NCBI GenBank assembly: GCA_005889225.1
Contig: VBEW01000017.1
Span: 1 to 40,805 of the forward strand
Length of the DNA: 40,805 nucleotides
Reading direction: 5' to 3'
Source of the DNA: Chloroflexota bacterium
Lineage (GTDB): Bacteria; Chloroflexota; Dormibacteria; CF-121
Shown here: positions 18,008-26,468 of the stretch, in pieces
Position numbering within the stretch: the stretch's first letter is position 1
How the letters are laid out: every line of letters begins with the position of its first letter
Translations under genes and position numbers: made by a program
Notes under the pieces: generated by a model
What the model was told of the DNA's origin: nothing
Database searches by the model: none
Seen by the model: only the letters and a program-made list of their open reading frames with translations

Positions 18008-18224
18008 TCCGCTGCCCTGGAGAGCTACGGCAAGTAATCTCAACAACTTATGCACATGAGGCTGGGGAGACCTCGATAGACTTCTCCACCGTTGTGGGAA
18101 GCTTGTGTATAAGTTGAGTCCCGGCTAACGCCGTCCATGGGCCCTGTTTCCGTCCGCGCGTCCGCCGCGCAGTCCGGCTCTGCTCTCCAACCAAGCGATC
18201 GCGTGTATAGCTGTGGAGGAGTGT

Positions 18225-19580
18225 ATGAACCCAGAGCAGATCTGGCAGGCGGCGCAGGAAGAACTTCGGTTCCAGCTCAGTAAGCCGAGCTACGAGACCT
18301 GGCTGAAGAATGCGTCGCTCGTCGGCCGTGAAAAGAATGCCTTCAAAATCGGCGTGCCGACGAAGCTGGCCAAGGACTGGCTCGAGGATCGCTATTCCGC
18401 GATGATCAAGGAAACTCTGTCAGCGATCGTCTCCGGCGACGTCAGTGTGGCGTTCGAAGTGGTCCCGGGGCAGCCGGAGCCGCTCAGCCGCCGCTCGGCC
18501 GTCGCTGTGGCGGAAGAACCGCCGCACGAGGAGGAGGAACCGGTGCTGGCCGAGGCCTCGCAGCTCAATCCGAAATTCCAGTTCCAGCATTTCGTGGTGG
18601 GCAACAACTCCCGCTTTGCGCATGCGGCCTGCCGTGCGGTCGCCGAGACGCCGGCCAAGGCCTACAACCCACTCTTCCTCTATGGCGGCGTCGGACTTGG
18701 CAAGACACACCTGATGCATGCCATCGGTCATGCCGTACTGGAAAAGCATCACCGCCGGCGGGTTGCCTACGTGACCAGTGAAAAGTTCATGAACGAGATG
18801 ATCTCGTCCATCCAGGAAGGCCGGATGAACGACTTCCGGACACGCTATCGAACCGTCGACGTCTTACTGGTCGACGACATCCAGTTCCTCGCCGGCAAAG
18901 ATCGGACCCAGGAAGAATTTTTCCATACCTTCAATTCCTTACATGAGTTGAACCGCCAGATCGTGATCTCGTCCGACCGCCCGCCGAAAGAGATCCCTAC
19001 CCTGGAGGACCGGCTCCGTTCCCGTTTTTCGTGGGGTTTGATCGCCGATATCCAGCCCGCCGACTTTGAAACACGGGTCGCTATCCTGAAGTCCAAAGTT
19101 GGTCCCTACGCCCGCCTGGTACCGGAGGATGTGCTCTCCTTCATCGCACACAAGATCCAGAAAAACATCCGCGAACTCGAGGGGGCGCTGATCCGGGTGA
19201 TCGCCCATGCCTCGCTGAACCGCAGCGCCGTCAACGTGGACATGGCGGCGAGTCTGCTCCAGGACGTCATCCCCTCTACCGAAACCCGCACCCTCTCGAT
19301 GGAGACCATCTCGCGAACGGTCGCGAACTTTTACCACATCAGCCTCGAGGAAATGAAGGGCAAGCGCCGGGACAAGCACATCGTGTTCCCACGCCAGGTG
19401 GCGATGTATCTGATCCGCGAGGAGACGGCGTCATCGTTGCCGGCCATCGGGCAAGCCTTCGGGGGGAGAGACCATACAACCGTCCTTCATTCTTACGAAA
19501 AGATCTCTACTGATTCAAAGGAAGACCAGCGTATTCAGGCAGATCTCCGAAAACTTCGTGAGCTCCTTTATTCGCACTGA
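18225..19580 (+). CDS. dnaA: Chromosomal replication initiator DnaA
   Basis: DnaA binds DnaA boxes and melts the origin in its ATP form. The 451-residue protein has domain I (about 1-75, IWQAAQEELRFQLSKPSYETWL), a short acidic linker (about 85-112), and AAA+ domain III with FVVGNNSRFAHAA, Walker A GGVGLGKT (154-161), Walker B LLVDDIQFLAGKD and DRPPKEIPTLEDRLRSRF. Domain IV carries the helix-turn-helix and the signature SLPAIGQAFGGRDHTTVLHS. The ATG at 18225 follows GGAGGAG; an upstream in-frame GTG at 18213 overlaps that site and is less likely. The linker is short compared with many actinobacterial DnaA proteins. Confidence 0.97.
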   Translation: MNPEQIWQAAQEELRFQLSKPSYETWLKNASLVGREKNAFKIGVPTKLAKDWLEDRYSAMIKETLSAIVSGDVSVAFEVVPGQPEPLSRRSAVAVAEEPPHEEEEPVLAEASQLNPKFQFQHFVVGNNSRFAHAACRAVAETPAKAYNPLFLYGGVGLGKTHLMHAIGHAVLEKHHRRRVAYVTSEKFMNEMISSIQEGRMNDFRTRYRTVDVLLVDDIQFLAGKDRTQEEFFHTFNSLHELNRQIVISSDRPPKEIPTLEDRLRSRFSWGLIADIQPADFETRVAILKSKVGPYARLVPEDVLSFIAHKIQKNIRELEGALIRVIAHASLNRSAVNVDMAASLLQDVIPSTETRTLSMETISRTVANFYHISLEEMKGKRRDKHIVFPRQVAMYLIREETASSLPAIGQAFGGRDHTTVLHSYEKISTDSKEDQRIQADLRKLRELLYSH

Positions 19581-19794
19581 GACCTGTGGAATACGCGCGT
19601 AAGGGACGTGGATGTTGTTGGAAGCGCCTTGACCTGGGGATATCGCCCGGGCGAGCGCACAGTTTGTGAAAGCTATAATTGGGCCTATTCGAACGCGCGG
19701 AAGAGGGTTTTCCCTGTTATGCACTGTCCTACGACTTCGACTCTCTTTTCAATTACAGCTTCTTCATGACAGGGTCGTGTAGACAAGGAGCATC
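19581..19794. other. dnaA-dnaN gap with DnaA-box-like sites
   Basis: This 214-bp gap has no gene. TTATGCACT (19717-19725, one mismatch to TTATNCACA) and TGTGGAATA (19585-19593, two mismatches on the minus strand) suggest extra DnaA contacts. The AT-rich, T-rich stretch 19741-19768 is a possible unwinding site. It also holds the dnaN -10 box. Confidence 0.35.
19674..19679 (+). promoter_or_regulatory. -10 box for dnaN
   Basis: TATAAT gives a start near 19686 and a leader of roughly 110 bases to dnaN. No -35 match at 16-18 bp is evident. Confidence 0.45.
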
Positions 19795-20910
19795 ATGAAG
19801 GTCACCATCACCGCTGGAAACCTCGGCCAGGGGCTACAGATTGTTTCCCGCGCGGTCTCGTCCCGAACCACCTTGCCCATCCTCAATAACGTGTTACTCC
19901 AAACCGCGGACACCGGGTTGCAGCTGACCGCCACCAACCTCGAGATCGGCATACGGCAGGTCATTCCCGCCGAGGTTCAGGAAGAAGGTGGCATCACCGT
20001 GCCAGCCCGGCTGCTGACGGACTTCGTCACCGCGCACCCAGACGAACCGCTCTCCATGACCCTGGACCGCAAGACCCAATCCCTGGCAGTCAAGAGCAAC
20101 CGGTTCGATGCCAATATCCGGGGGATCGATCCGGCGGATTTCCCGCCCGTGCCGGCGGGGGTCGAAGGCCGGAAGGTCAAGGTCGACCAGGCGGAGTTGA
20201 AGGATGCGATCGAGCAGACCGTGATTGCCGCATCCAGCGACGAGGGTCGCCCGGTGCTCACCGGGGTCTATGTCCAGCTCAACGGAGGTAAGGCAACTTT
20301 TGCCGCGACAGACGGGCATCGGCTGGCTGTCAAGACGCTGGCCGTTCAGGCCGAACCGGGCGAAGGCGAGACGATCGTGATTCCGGCGCGGGCGCTGAGC
20401 GAGCTCAGCCGGATCTTGAAGGCGGCGGACGAAGGAGTTGAGGTGACGGTCGGCGCACAGAAAAACCAGGTGTTCTTCAAAACCCGCGACGTCGAGCTGA
20501 TGAGCCGCTTGATCGAGGGTACCTATCCCAACTATCAGCAGGTCATCCCCAGTCAGAGCACGACGACCATCACGGCGAAGACCCAGGAACTGTTGTTCAC
20601 AACCAAGATGGTGTCGCTCTTTTCAAAGGACGCGGCCAATGTCGTCAAGTTCAAAGCAGAGGGTGGCAAGCTGACCCTGACGGCGAACACCAGCGAAGTC
20701 GGTCAGAACGTGGCGGCGGTCGAGGCCAGGATCGAGGGCCAGGATCTGCAGGTGGCCTTCAATTCCAAGTACTTGCTCGACGTGCTGGCCATCATCGGCA
20801 GCGAAGAGGTGCAGCTGGGCTTCACCGGCCCATTGAATCCCGGCCTGATCAAGCCAGTTGGCAAGGACAATTACCTCTACATCATCATGCCGGTTCGCGT
20901 CGCTATGTAG
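19795..20910 (+). CDS. dnaN: DNA polymerase III beta sliding clamp
   Basis: DnaN is the ring-shaped clamp that tethers the replicative polymerase. The 371 residues form three clamp domains. Recognisable blocks are the N-terminal VSSRTTLPILNNVLLQ, ATNLEIGIRQ, GVYVQLNGGKATFAATDGHRLAV and the C-terminal FNSKYLLDVLAIIGSEEVQLGF, ending YLYIIMPVRVAM. The last segment forms the usual clamp-binding pocket. The ATG has AAGGAG four bases upstream. It stands between dnaA and recF, the classic origin order. Confidence 0.97.
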   Translation: MKVTITAGNLGQGLQIVSRAVSSRTTLPILNNVLLQTADTGLQLTATNLEIGIRQVIPAEVQEEGGITVPARLLTDFVTAHPDEPLSMTLDRKTQSLAVKSNRFDANIRGIDPADFPPVPAGVEGRKVKVDQAELKDAIEQTVIAASSDEGRPVLTGVYVQLNGGKATFAATDGHRLAVKTLAVQAEPGEGETIVIPARALSELSRILKAADEGVEVTVGAQKNQVFFKTRDVELMSRLIEGTYPNYQQVIPSQSTTTITAKTQELLFTTKMVSLFSKDAANVVKFKAEGGKLTLTANTSEVGQNVAAVEARIEGQDLQVAFNSKYLLDVLAIIGSEEVQLGFTGPLNPGLIKPVGKDNYLYIIMPVRVAM

Positions 20911-20925
20911 CCGACACCGACCAGG

Positions 20926-22056
20926 TTGTTTCTTTCCAACGTCTCACTCTTTGATTTTCGGAATTATGCGGAGCTCGACCTGGGGCTGGAGCGTTCCGCC
21001 ACGGTGTTCTTCGGCGGAAACGCGCAGGGAAAGACCAACCTCCTCGAGGCGGTGGCCCTCACCGCACTGACCCGCTCGCCACGGACGCAGCAAGCGGCCG
21101 AGCTGGTTCGGTTCGGGCAGCCGGCCGCCCGCGTCACCTGCGGCGTCCAGACGGAGGCCGATCGGAAAGAGCTGGAAGTTCGCGTCATGTTGAGTCCGAC
21201 CGCTACCGGCGCGCGTGCCTCCCGTCGGTTCACCGTTAACGGCATTCACCGGCGATCGAGCGACATGATCGGCTCGCTTCGGGTGGTTCTCTTCTGGCCC
21301 GATGACCTTCAGCTCGTCAAGGGTTCAGGCGAGGGCCGCCGCCGCTTCCTCAACACGCTCCTTGGGCAGCTTGATGCGGGTCACGCGCGAGAGTTGAATC
21401 GCTACGGCCATCTCCTCGACCAGCGCAACGCGCTACTGCGCGCGATTCGAGACGGCCGCCAGCCGCTCGACGAGCTCGAGGTGTGGACGACCGCCCTCGC
21501 CGAATCGGGCGCCGCCATCATGGTCGAGCGGCAGCGGCGCCTGCTGGAGCTGCAGCCGATTGCGGCCGCCTTCCACCGCGAGCTCAGCGATGATCGCGAG
21601 CACCTCGAGTTGCGCTATCGACCGGCCGGTGCCCGCATCGGCGAGGCGCCGCTGGAGCTCGTGACCGAGCAACTCAAGGCGGCCATGCGGGACGCCCGTG
21701 ACGAAGAGGTCGGACGTGGACAGACAGCTGTCGGGCCGCAGCGGGATGATGTCGAGGTGTGGCTCGACGATCACGAGGCCCGGCTCTTTGCCAGTCAGGG
21801 ACAGCAGCGGAGCGCCGTACTCAGCCTGAAGCTGGCGGAATTGCACTACCTGGCGGAGGTGACCGGCGAGCAGCCGGTCCTCCTGCTCGACGACGTGATG
21901 TCCGAACTCGATCCGGCGCGTCGCGAGCGGTTGCTCGCCGCCCTGGAGCCGGGACCGCAGGCGATGATCACTGCGGCCGATCTCAACGACCTGCCCAGGA
22001 GCATCCTGGAGCGGGCGGCGGTATTTCGCGTCGAGCAGGGCACCGTCCATGCGTAG
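20926..22056 (+). CDS. recF: DNA replication/repair protein RecF
   Basis: RecF is an SMC-like ATPase that helps load RecA at gaps. The 376-residue protein has the N-terminal LSNVSLFDFRNYAEL, Walker A GGNAQGKTNLLEAV (about 25-38), the RecF region VLFWPDDLQLVKGSGEGRRRFLN, the signature motif ASQGQQRSAVLSLKLAEL, and Walker B/D-loop VLLLDDVMSELDPARRERLL. The only fitting start is TTG 20926, 15 bases after and in frame with the dnaN stop; no ribosome-binding site is clear, so translation may depend on dnaN. The end overlaps the next gene by eight bases. Confidence 0.95.
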   Translation: MFLSNVSLFDFRNYAELDLGLERSATVFFGGNAQGKTNLLEAVALTALTRSPRTQQAAELVRFGQPAARVTCGVQTEADRKELEVRVMLSPTATGARASRRFTVNGIHRRSSDMIGSLRVVLFWPDDLQLVKGSGEGRRRFLNTLLGQLDAGHARELNRYGHLLDQRNALLRAIRDGRQPLDELEVWTTALAESGAAIMVERQRRLLELQPIAAAFHRELSDDREHLELRYRPAGARIGEAPLELVTEQLKAAMRDARDEEVGRGQTAVGPQRDDVEVWLDDHEARLFASQGQQRSAVLSLKLAELHYLAEVTGEQPVLLLDDVMSELDPARRERLLAALEPGPQAMITAADLNDLPRSILERAAVFRVEQGTVHA

Positions 22057-22342
22057 CGTTGGGGAGGCGTTGCCGCGGGCATTGAAATCGCTTGGCATCT
22101 CGCGGCGGACCCGTGAGGCTCAGGCGCTCTGGCTCTGGCCTCAACTCGTCGGCCCCGACCTCGCCAGCGAGACAGCCGCCCAGATGCTGCGCGGCGGCAC
22201 GCTGTGGGTGACCGCCAGCAGCACGCCGCTGGCCCACCAACTCCACCTCGAGCGGCGTGGCCTGATCGACAGGCTGAACGAGATGATCGGCGCCCCCGTC
22301 GTGCGCGAGATCCGCTTCCGCCAGGCAGGTCCGTCGCGATGA
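22049..22342 (+). CDS. DUF721 / DciA-like protein
   Basis: The 97-residue protein has the DUF721 fold pattern: an N-terminal helical part (VGEALPRALKSLGI), LWLWPQLVGPDLASETAAQMLRGGTLWV, then a sheet and helix ending HQLHLERRGLIDRLNEMIG and VREIRFR. DUF721 includes DciA, the ancestral loader of the replicative helicase, and such genes commonly follow recF. The ATG lies inside the recF end, and the stop overlaps the start of the helicase gene (ATGA). Whether it loads DnaB here is inference from family and position. Confidence 0.82.
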   Translation: MRSVGEALPRALKSLGISRRTREAQALWLWPQLVGPDLASETAAQMLRGGTLWVTASSTPLAHQLHLERRGLIDRLNEMIGAPVVREIRFRQAGPSR

Positions 22343-25134
22343 TCGCGAACGCCGTCGGGTTGACCGACGCCCAGAAGACGGCGGTGGCGCACCCCCAGGG
22401 ACCGTTGCTGATCGTGGCGGGCGCTGGGACCGGCAAGACCCGAGTCCTGGTCGAGCGTTACCGCCGGCTTCGAGGGCAGGGCGTGCCGGCCGAGCAGATC
22501 CTGCTGCTGACGTTCACCGAAAAGGCGGCGCGTGAAGTGCTGGACCGTGTCGAGCTGGAAGACGAGCTGCCGGCGGGCGAGCGCTTTGTGCTGACCTACC
22601 ATGCGTTTGCCCAGCGGTTCCTGCAGGAAGAAGGTTGGCTGTGCGGAATCCCGAAGTCGTTTCGCATCGTCTCTGAGGTTCGCAAATGGGAGTTGATGCG
22701 CGACGTGCTCCTGGCGCAGCGCCCGCCGCACCTCTTCCACGCCCAGCGGCCCTACGAGCGCATCGCTGAGCTGCTCAAACTGGTGGAGCGGCTCAAGCAA
22801 GAGCTCGTATCACCTGACGAATTCGTCGCCTGGGCCGGTCGCATGGCCGGTGACGATGATCCGGTAGTCGCCGCCCAGCGGGAAGCCGCCCTCGTCTACC
22901 GCGACTATCAGCAACGATTGTTGGTGGAGGAACGCCTCGATTTCGACGACACCATTTACTACTCGGTCCAACTGCTCCTCAACCAGCCCTCGGTCGCAGC
23001 GCGCCAGTCCCAGCGTTTCACCTATCTGATGGTCGATGAGTTTCAAGACACGAACTTCGGCCAGAGCCGGCTCCTCGAGCTGCTCGCCGGACCAGGAAGA
23101 AACCTGTGCGTGGTGGGCGACGATGACCAGAGTATCTACAAGTTTCGCGGCGCCTCGGTTGCCAATCTGCGCCGCTTCCGCTCGGTGTTTCCGGACGCCG
23201 CCGTGGTTCGGCTGGAACAGAACTTCCGGAGTCGCGGCCCGATCCTGCGGGCCGCCGGCCGGCTGATCTCGCTGGACCCGGAGCGATTGGAGAAACGGCT
23301 CGAGACCACGCGTGGCGAGGGCCGGCCGGTCAGTGTATTGACCGCAACCAGTGTGACCGAGGAGGCGGATGCGGTCGCGGCCTACGTCAAGACCGCGATC
23401 GACGAGGGACGTCACCGGCCGAACGCGATCGCCATCCTGCTACGCGCCAATGCGCACCTTCACAATTTCGCCCGCGCGATGCAGCGCATCGGCGTCGCCT
23501 ACCAGGTCAGCGGGGGTCGCGGCTTTTACCAGCAGCCTGAGATCAAAGACTGCCTGGCGTTCCTGCGGGCCACGGATAGCCCAGACGACACGGTCTGCCT
23601 GATGCGGCTGCTGAGCCTGCCACGCTACGCCGTTGATCCGGTGCAGGCCGGCCGCTGGTCGCGCCGGGCGCGGGACGATGGTCGCCGATTCTTTGACATC
23701 CTGGAGGAGGCCGACGATGGCGGGGCCCGCCGGCTGACCACGGACCTGCGGCGCTTCGCCGGGCAGGCACTTCGGCTTGCCGTCGATGATCTCTTCTACG
23801 AGGTCATGGAGCAGACTCGCTACCTCGACCTCCCGCGCTTTACCGGGCCGATCGAATCACTGCAGGTCAGCGCGAACGTTCAGAAGCTGGCCGAGCTGAT
23901 CGGCGCCTACTGCGACGAGCACGCAGATCAGCACCTGGCCGCCTATCTCAAGCACCTGGATGCCACGGAAGCGGCGCAGGCGGATGAGGAGATCGCCCCC
24001 CTGGACGAGACGGTGAATGCGGTCCACCTGATGACCGTGCACCAGGCCAAGGGCCTCGAGTTCGGGCTCGTGGTCGTCCCGCATCTGGTCGAGGGCCGGT
24101 TTCCATCCAGCCGCCGAAGCGAAGGCCTGACGCTGCCGAACGATCTTCTGAAGGAAGAGCTGCCGCCAGCCGAGCTGCACATGGCGGAAGAGCGCCGCCT
24201 CGCCTACGTCGCGCTCACCCGGGCCCGCGAAGAGGTCGTCTGCACCCTGGCGGGTCGCTACGAGGGGGTCAAGGACTGGCGGCCGTCGCGCTTCCTCCAG
24301 CCGATTCGGGGTGATGAGGGACGGGAGCTCGCCGCCAGCCAGCTTCTTACGCCGCCGGTCGGTGGATTGGTGGAGGTCGCCCGCCAGGTCGAGCTCCCCC
24401 TGAACGACGCCCCGCCGATCGCCGCGCTCTCCTACACGCAGGTCGATACGTACTTGCGCTGTCCGCAGATGTATCAGTACCGTTTCGTCTTCCGGTTACC
24501 CACCCGACCGCGGCCGCAGATGCAGTTCGGTCGCATTCTCCACGAGGCGCTCAAGGACTCGCTGGGCAGCATCGAGCGGGACCGGCCGCTGAGCTGGGAG
24601 ATGGTCAACGCCGCCTACGTGGCGGCCTGGGCGCGCGAACGATTCTGCGCGCCGGAACAGGCACCCTCACTCCAGGACCTGGGCCGGAACTACTTGCGTC
24701 GGGCCTTCGATGCGGGCGACCTGAGCAAGCCCCTGCTGCTGGAGCAACCGTTCAGCCTGCGGGTCGATGGACTGCGGCTCAGCGGGCGTATCGATCGGGT
24801 GGACCGTCACCCCGATGGGATGTACGAGGTCATCGATTACAAGACCGGTTCGGCCAGGCGAGCTACCGAGTTGCAGCGCGACCTTCAGCTCGGCGTCTAT
24901 GCCCTGGCGGCGCGCGAGGTGTTCCGCTTCAGCCCGCTGAAGCTTTCGTACTACTACCTCGAGACCAGCGAGCGGGTTACGGTCGACAAACCAGCCGAGC
25001 GGCTGGAGGAAGACCGGCAGACGATCGTGCGGGTGGCCGACGGGATTCGTGCCGAGCTCTTTCCCGCGAAGCCCGACCGGATGAAGTGTTCAGCCTGCGA
25101 CTTCAAGCTCCTCTGTCCCAGCGCCGCCGTGTAG
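22339..25134 (+). CDS. UvrD-family helicase fused to a PD-(D/E)XK nuclease
   Basis: The 931-residue protein joins a superfamily 1A helicase to a RecB/AddB-like nuclease. Helicase motifs: Q-motif LTDAQKTAV, Walker A AGAGTGKT (27-34), motif II VDEFQDTN (about 232-239), motif III GDDDQSIYKFRGA, motif IV LEQNFRS (about 292), motif V LMTVHQAKGLEF and motif VI VALTRAREEV (about 623). The C-terminal nuclease has FGRILHEAL, LSGRIDRVDRHPDG and YEVIDYKTGSARR (about 828-840). Cysteines 708, 917, 920 and 926 are placed as in the iron-sulfur nucleases AddB and AdnB. The ATG overlaps the DUF721 stop; an earlier in-frame start would lie inside that gene. Role in end resection or repair is inferred. No AddA, RecC or second Adn subunit is nearby. 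Confidence 0.9.
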   Translation: MIANAVGLTDAQKTAVAHPQGPLLIVAGAGTGKTRVLVERYRRLRGQGVPAEQILLLTFTEKAAREVLDRVELEDELPAGERFVLTYHAFAQRFLQEEGWLCGIPKSFRIVSEVRKWELMRDVLLAQRPPHLFHAQRPYERIAELLKLVERLKQELVSPDEFVAWAGRMAGDDDPVVAAQREAALVYRDYQQRLLVEERLDFDDTIYYSVQLLLNQPSVAARQSQRFTYLMVDEFQDTNFGQSRLLELLAGPGRNLCVVGDDDQSIYKFRGASVANLRRFRSVFPDAAVVRLEQNFRSRGPILRAAGRLISLDPERLEKRLETTRGEGRPVSVLTATSVTEEADAVAAYVKTAIDEGRHRPNAIAILLRANAHLHNFARAMQRIGVAYQVSGGRGFYQQPEIKDCLAFLRATDSPDDTVCLMRLLSLPRYAVDPVQAGRWSRRARDDGRRFFDILEEADDGGARRLTTDLRRFAGQALRLAVDDLFYEVMEQTRYLDLPRFTGPIESLQVSANVQKLAELIGAYCDEHADQHLAAYLKHLDATEAAQADEEIAPLDETVNAVHLMTVHQAKGLEFGLVVVPHLVEGRFPSSRRSEGLTLPNDLLKEELPPAELHMAEERRLAYVALTRAREEVVCTLAGRYEGVKDWRPSRFLQPIRGDEGRELAASQLLTPPVGGLVEVARQVELPLNDAPPIAALSYTQVDTYLRCPQMYQYRFVFRLPTRPRPQMQFGRILHEALKDSLGSIERDRPLSWEMVNAAYVAAWARERFCAPEQAPSLQDLGRNYLRRAFDAGDLSKPLLLEQPFSLRVDGLRLSGRIDRVDRHPDGMYEVIDYKTGSARRATELQRDLQLGVYALAAREVFRFSPLKLSYYYLETSERVTVDKPAERLEEDRQTIVRVADGIRAELFPAKPDRMKCSACDFKLLCPSAAV

Positions 25135-25144
25135 CCGTCACCAG

Positions 25145-26266
25145 TCAGTCACTCATCCGCTTGAGGACGTCGGCAATCTGAAAGGCCGCGGCCGGGTCCG
25201 CCGCCGCCCGCGCCCGTCGCGCGTCGTCCATCCGCTCCGACTCGGGCTTGCCAAACCAGGTGGTGACCGCCTCGACCAGGTCGCGCGGTCGAGGAACATA
25301 GCGGCCCAGCTTCCGCCGGGTGACCTCCCGAACATTGCCCGCTTCCTGGCCGGGGAGATACCCGGTCAAGAGCAACGGGCAACCGCAGGCCAGCCCTTCG
25401 GCGATCATGCCCGGACCGGCACGGGTCCCCAGCAGATCGGCGGCGAGCAGGAGCTCCGGCATGTTGTCCACGAACCCGAAGACGTGCACACCGGCGTGGT
25501 TGTCCTCGCGGATTCGCTGGGCGAGCGCTCGGTTGCGTCCGCAGACGGCCAGCACCTGGACGTCGAGGGGCGAGCGGGCCAGCGCGGCGGCGTACTTCCG
25601 CAAAGGCTCGGTTCCATCGCCGCCACCGGTCAGCAGCACGGTCGGCGCGTGGGGCCGCAACCGAAGCCGGAGCCGCATTGAGGTCTTGTCCGTGAAATGA
25701 CGGATGGCGTCCGAAAAGCGGGGATGGATCGGCAGTCCCGCTAAGACCAGCCGATCGGCCGGCACACCGCGCCGCCGGCAGAGATCGTAGGCGGACTGAG
25801 AGGGACAGATGATGCAGTCCGCGTTGAGGTCGGTCCAGGCCCGGTGAAAGTCGATCCAGTCCGTGATCACCGTCACGCGCGGCACCGCATCGGGCATGAC
25901 ATCGGCGGCGACGTGGTTGAGCAGCGGGTGGAAGCTGGCGACCAGCGCCGGGCCTGGTTCGAGGGCCCGGCGCAGTTTTCGCCGAAGGCCGCGGCCGATG
26001 GCATGCTGGAAGAGGCGGACCGTGGGCTGCACGTTCGTGAGGTTATAGGCGAGTCCCCAGAGAACCGGCACGTGTCGCGTGATAGGCCCGTAGAGTGCGG
26101 TCAGCCGTCCGGCAACCACCCGCTGGTCCGCCATGGGGTCGAAGCATTCGACAGTAAACCGGTTCGGGTAGCGCAGCTGCAGCGCTGCGGCGACCGCCTC
26201 CGCGGCGGCGCGATGGCCGGCACCGGTGTCGGAGAAAAGAAAGAGGAGGCGCTTGGGGACGGACAC
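25145..26266 (-). CDS. GT28 glycosyltransferase, MGDG synthase/UgtP-like
   Basis: The 373-residue protein resembles MGDG synthases and diacylglycerol glucosyltransferases, which transfer sugar from a nucleotide sugar to diacylglycerol at the inner membrane face. The N-terminal domain starts PKRLLFLFSDTGAGHRAAAEAV (split: SDTGAGHRAAAEA is the signature). VASFHPLLNHVAADVM and VTVITDWIDFHRAWTD follow. The C-terminal GT-B half has VLLTGGGDGTEPL and GTRAGPGMIAEGLACGCPLLLTG (the nucleotide-binding end). The GTG at 26266 was preferred to TTG 26299 because the family starts there and TAGGAT lies just upstream. It converges with the helicase across 10 bp. Murein glycosyltransferase MurG is a distant relative, but the MGDG N-terminus argues against it. 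Confidence 0.85.
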   Translation of the reverse strand: MSVPKRLLFLFSDTGAGHRAAAEAVAAALQLRYPNRFTVECFDPMADQRVVAGRLTALYGPITRHVPVLWGLAYNLTNVQPTVRLFQHAIGRGLRRKLRRALEPGPALVASFHPLLNHVAADVMPDAVPRVTVITDWIDFHRAWTDLNADCIICPSQSAYDLCRRRGVPADRLVLAGLPIHPRFSDAIRHFTDKTSMRLRLRLRPHAPTVLLTGGGDGTEPLRKYAAALARSPLDVQVLAVCGRNRALAQRIREDNHAGVHVFGFVDNMPELLLAADLLGTRAGPGMIAEGLACGCPLLLTGYLPGQEAGNVREVTRRKLGRYVPRPRDLVEAVTTWFGKPESERMDDARRARAAADPAAAFQIADVLKRMSD

Positions 26267-26277
26267 GGCCGAGGCGC

Positions 26278-26283
26278 ATCCTA
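26278..26283 (-). promoter_or_regulatory. -10 box for GT28 gene
   Basis: TAGGAT on the minus strand lies 11 bases before the GTG at 26266, predicting a leader of about five bases. No -35 is seen. Confidence 0.35.
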
Positions 26284-26468
26284 GCGTACCGTCGGACAAG
26301 GACCGCGATCAGACGTTTGGGCTCGAGCCTCGCCGGCTAAGAATCGAAGCAACAGTCGCCCAGGGCGACCTGGCCGGCACCCGTCAGGCCGTCGCCGCAC
26401 GTTTGCTGCCGGTTCGCCGCCCGCTCGTACTGATTTGAAGTTGACCCGATGACGACCAAACCGCGAGG

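Larger units (their letters stand above)
17910..18224. other. oriC: Probable replication origin region (rpmH-dnaA gap)
   Basis: This 315-bp gap has no gene. It holds two exact matches to the DnaA-box consensus TTATNCACA: TTATGCACA at 18048-18056 (plus) and TTATACACA at 18104-18112 (minus). They face each other and share the longer core CAACTTATnCACA. Weaker two-mismatch boxes lie between them (TTCTCCACC at 18082-18090). The stretch 17969-18008 is AT-rich for this genome and could unwind. A further one-mismatch box, TTATGCACT, lies at 19717-19725 after dnaA, so the functional origin might span or follow dnaA. Facing promoters for rpmH and dnaA lie in the left part. Confidence 0.6.
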
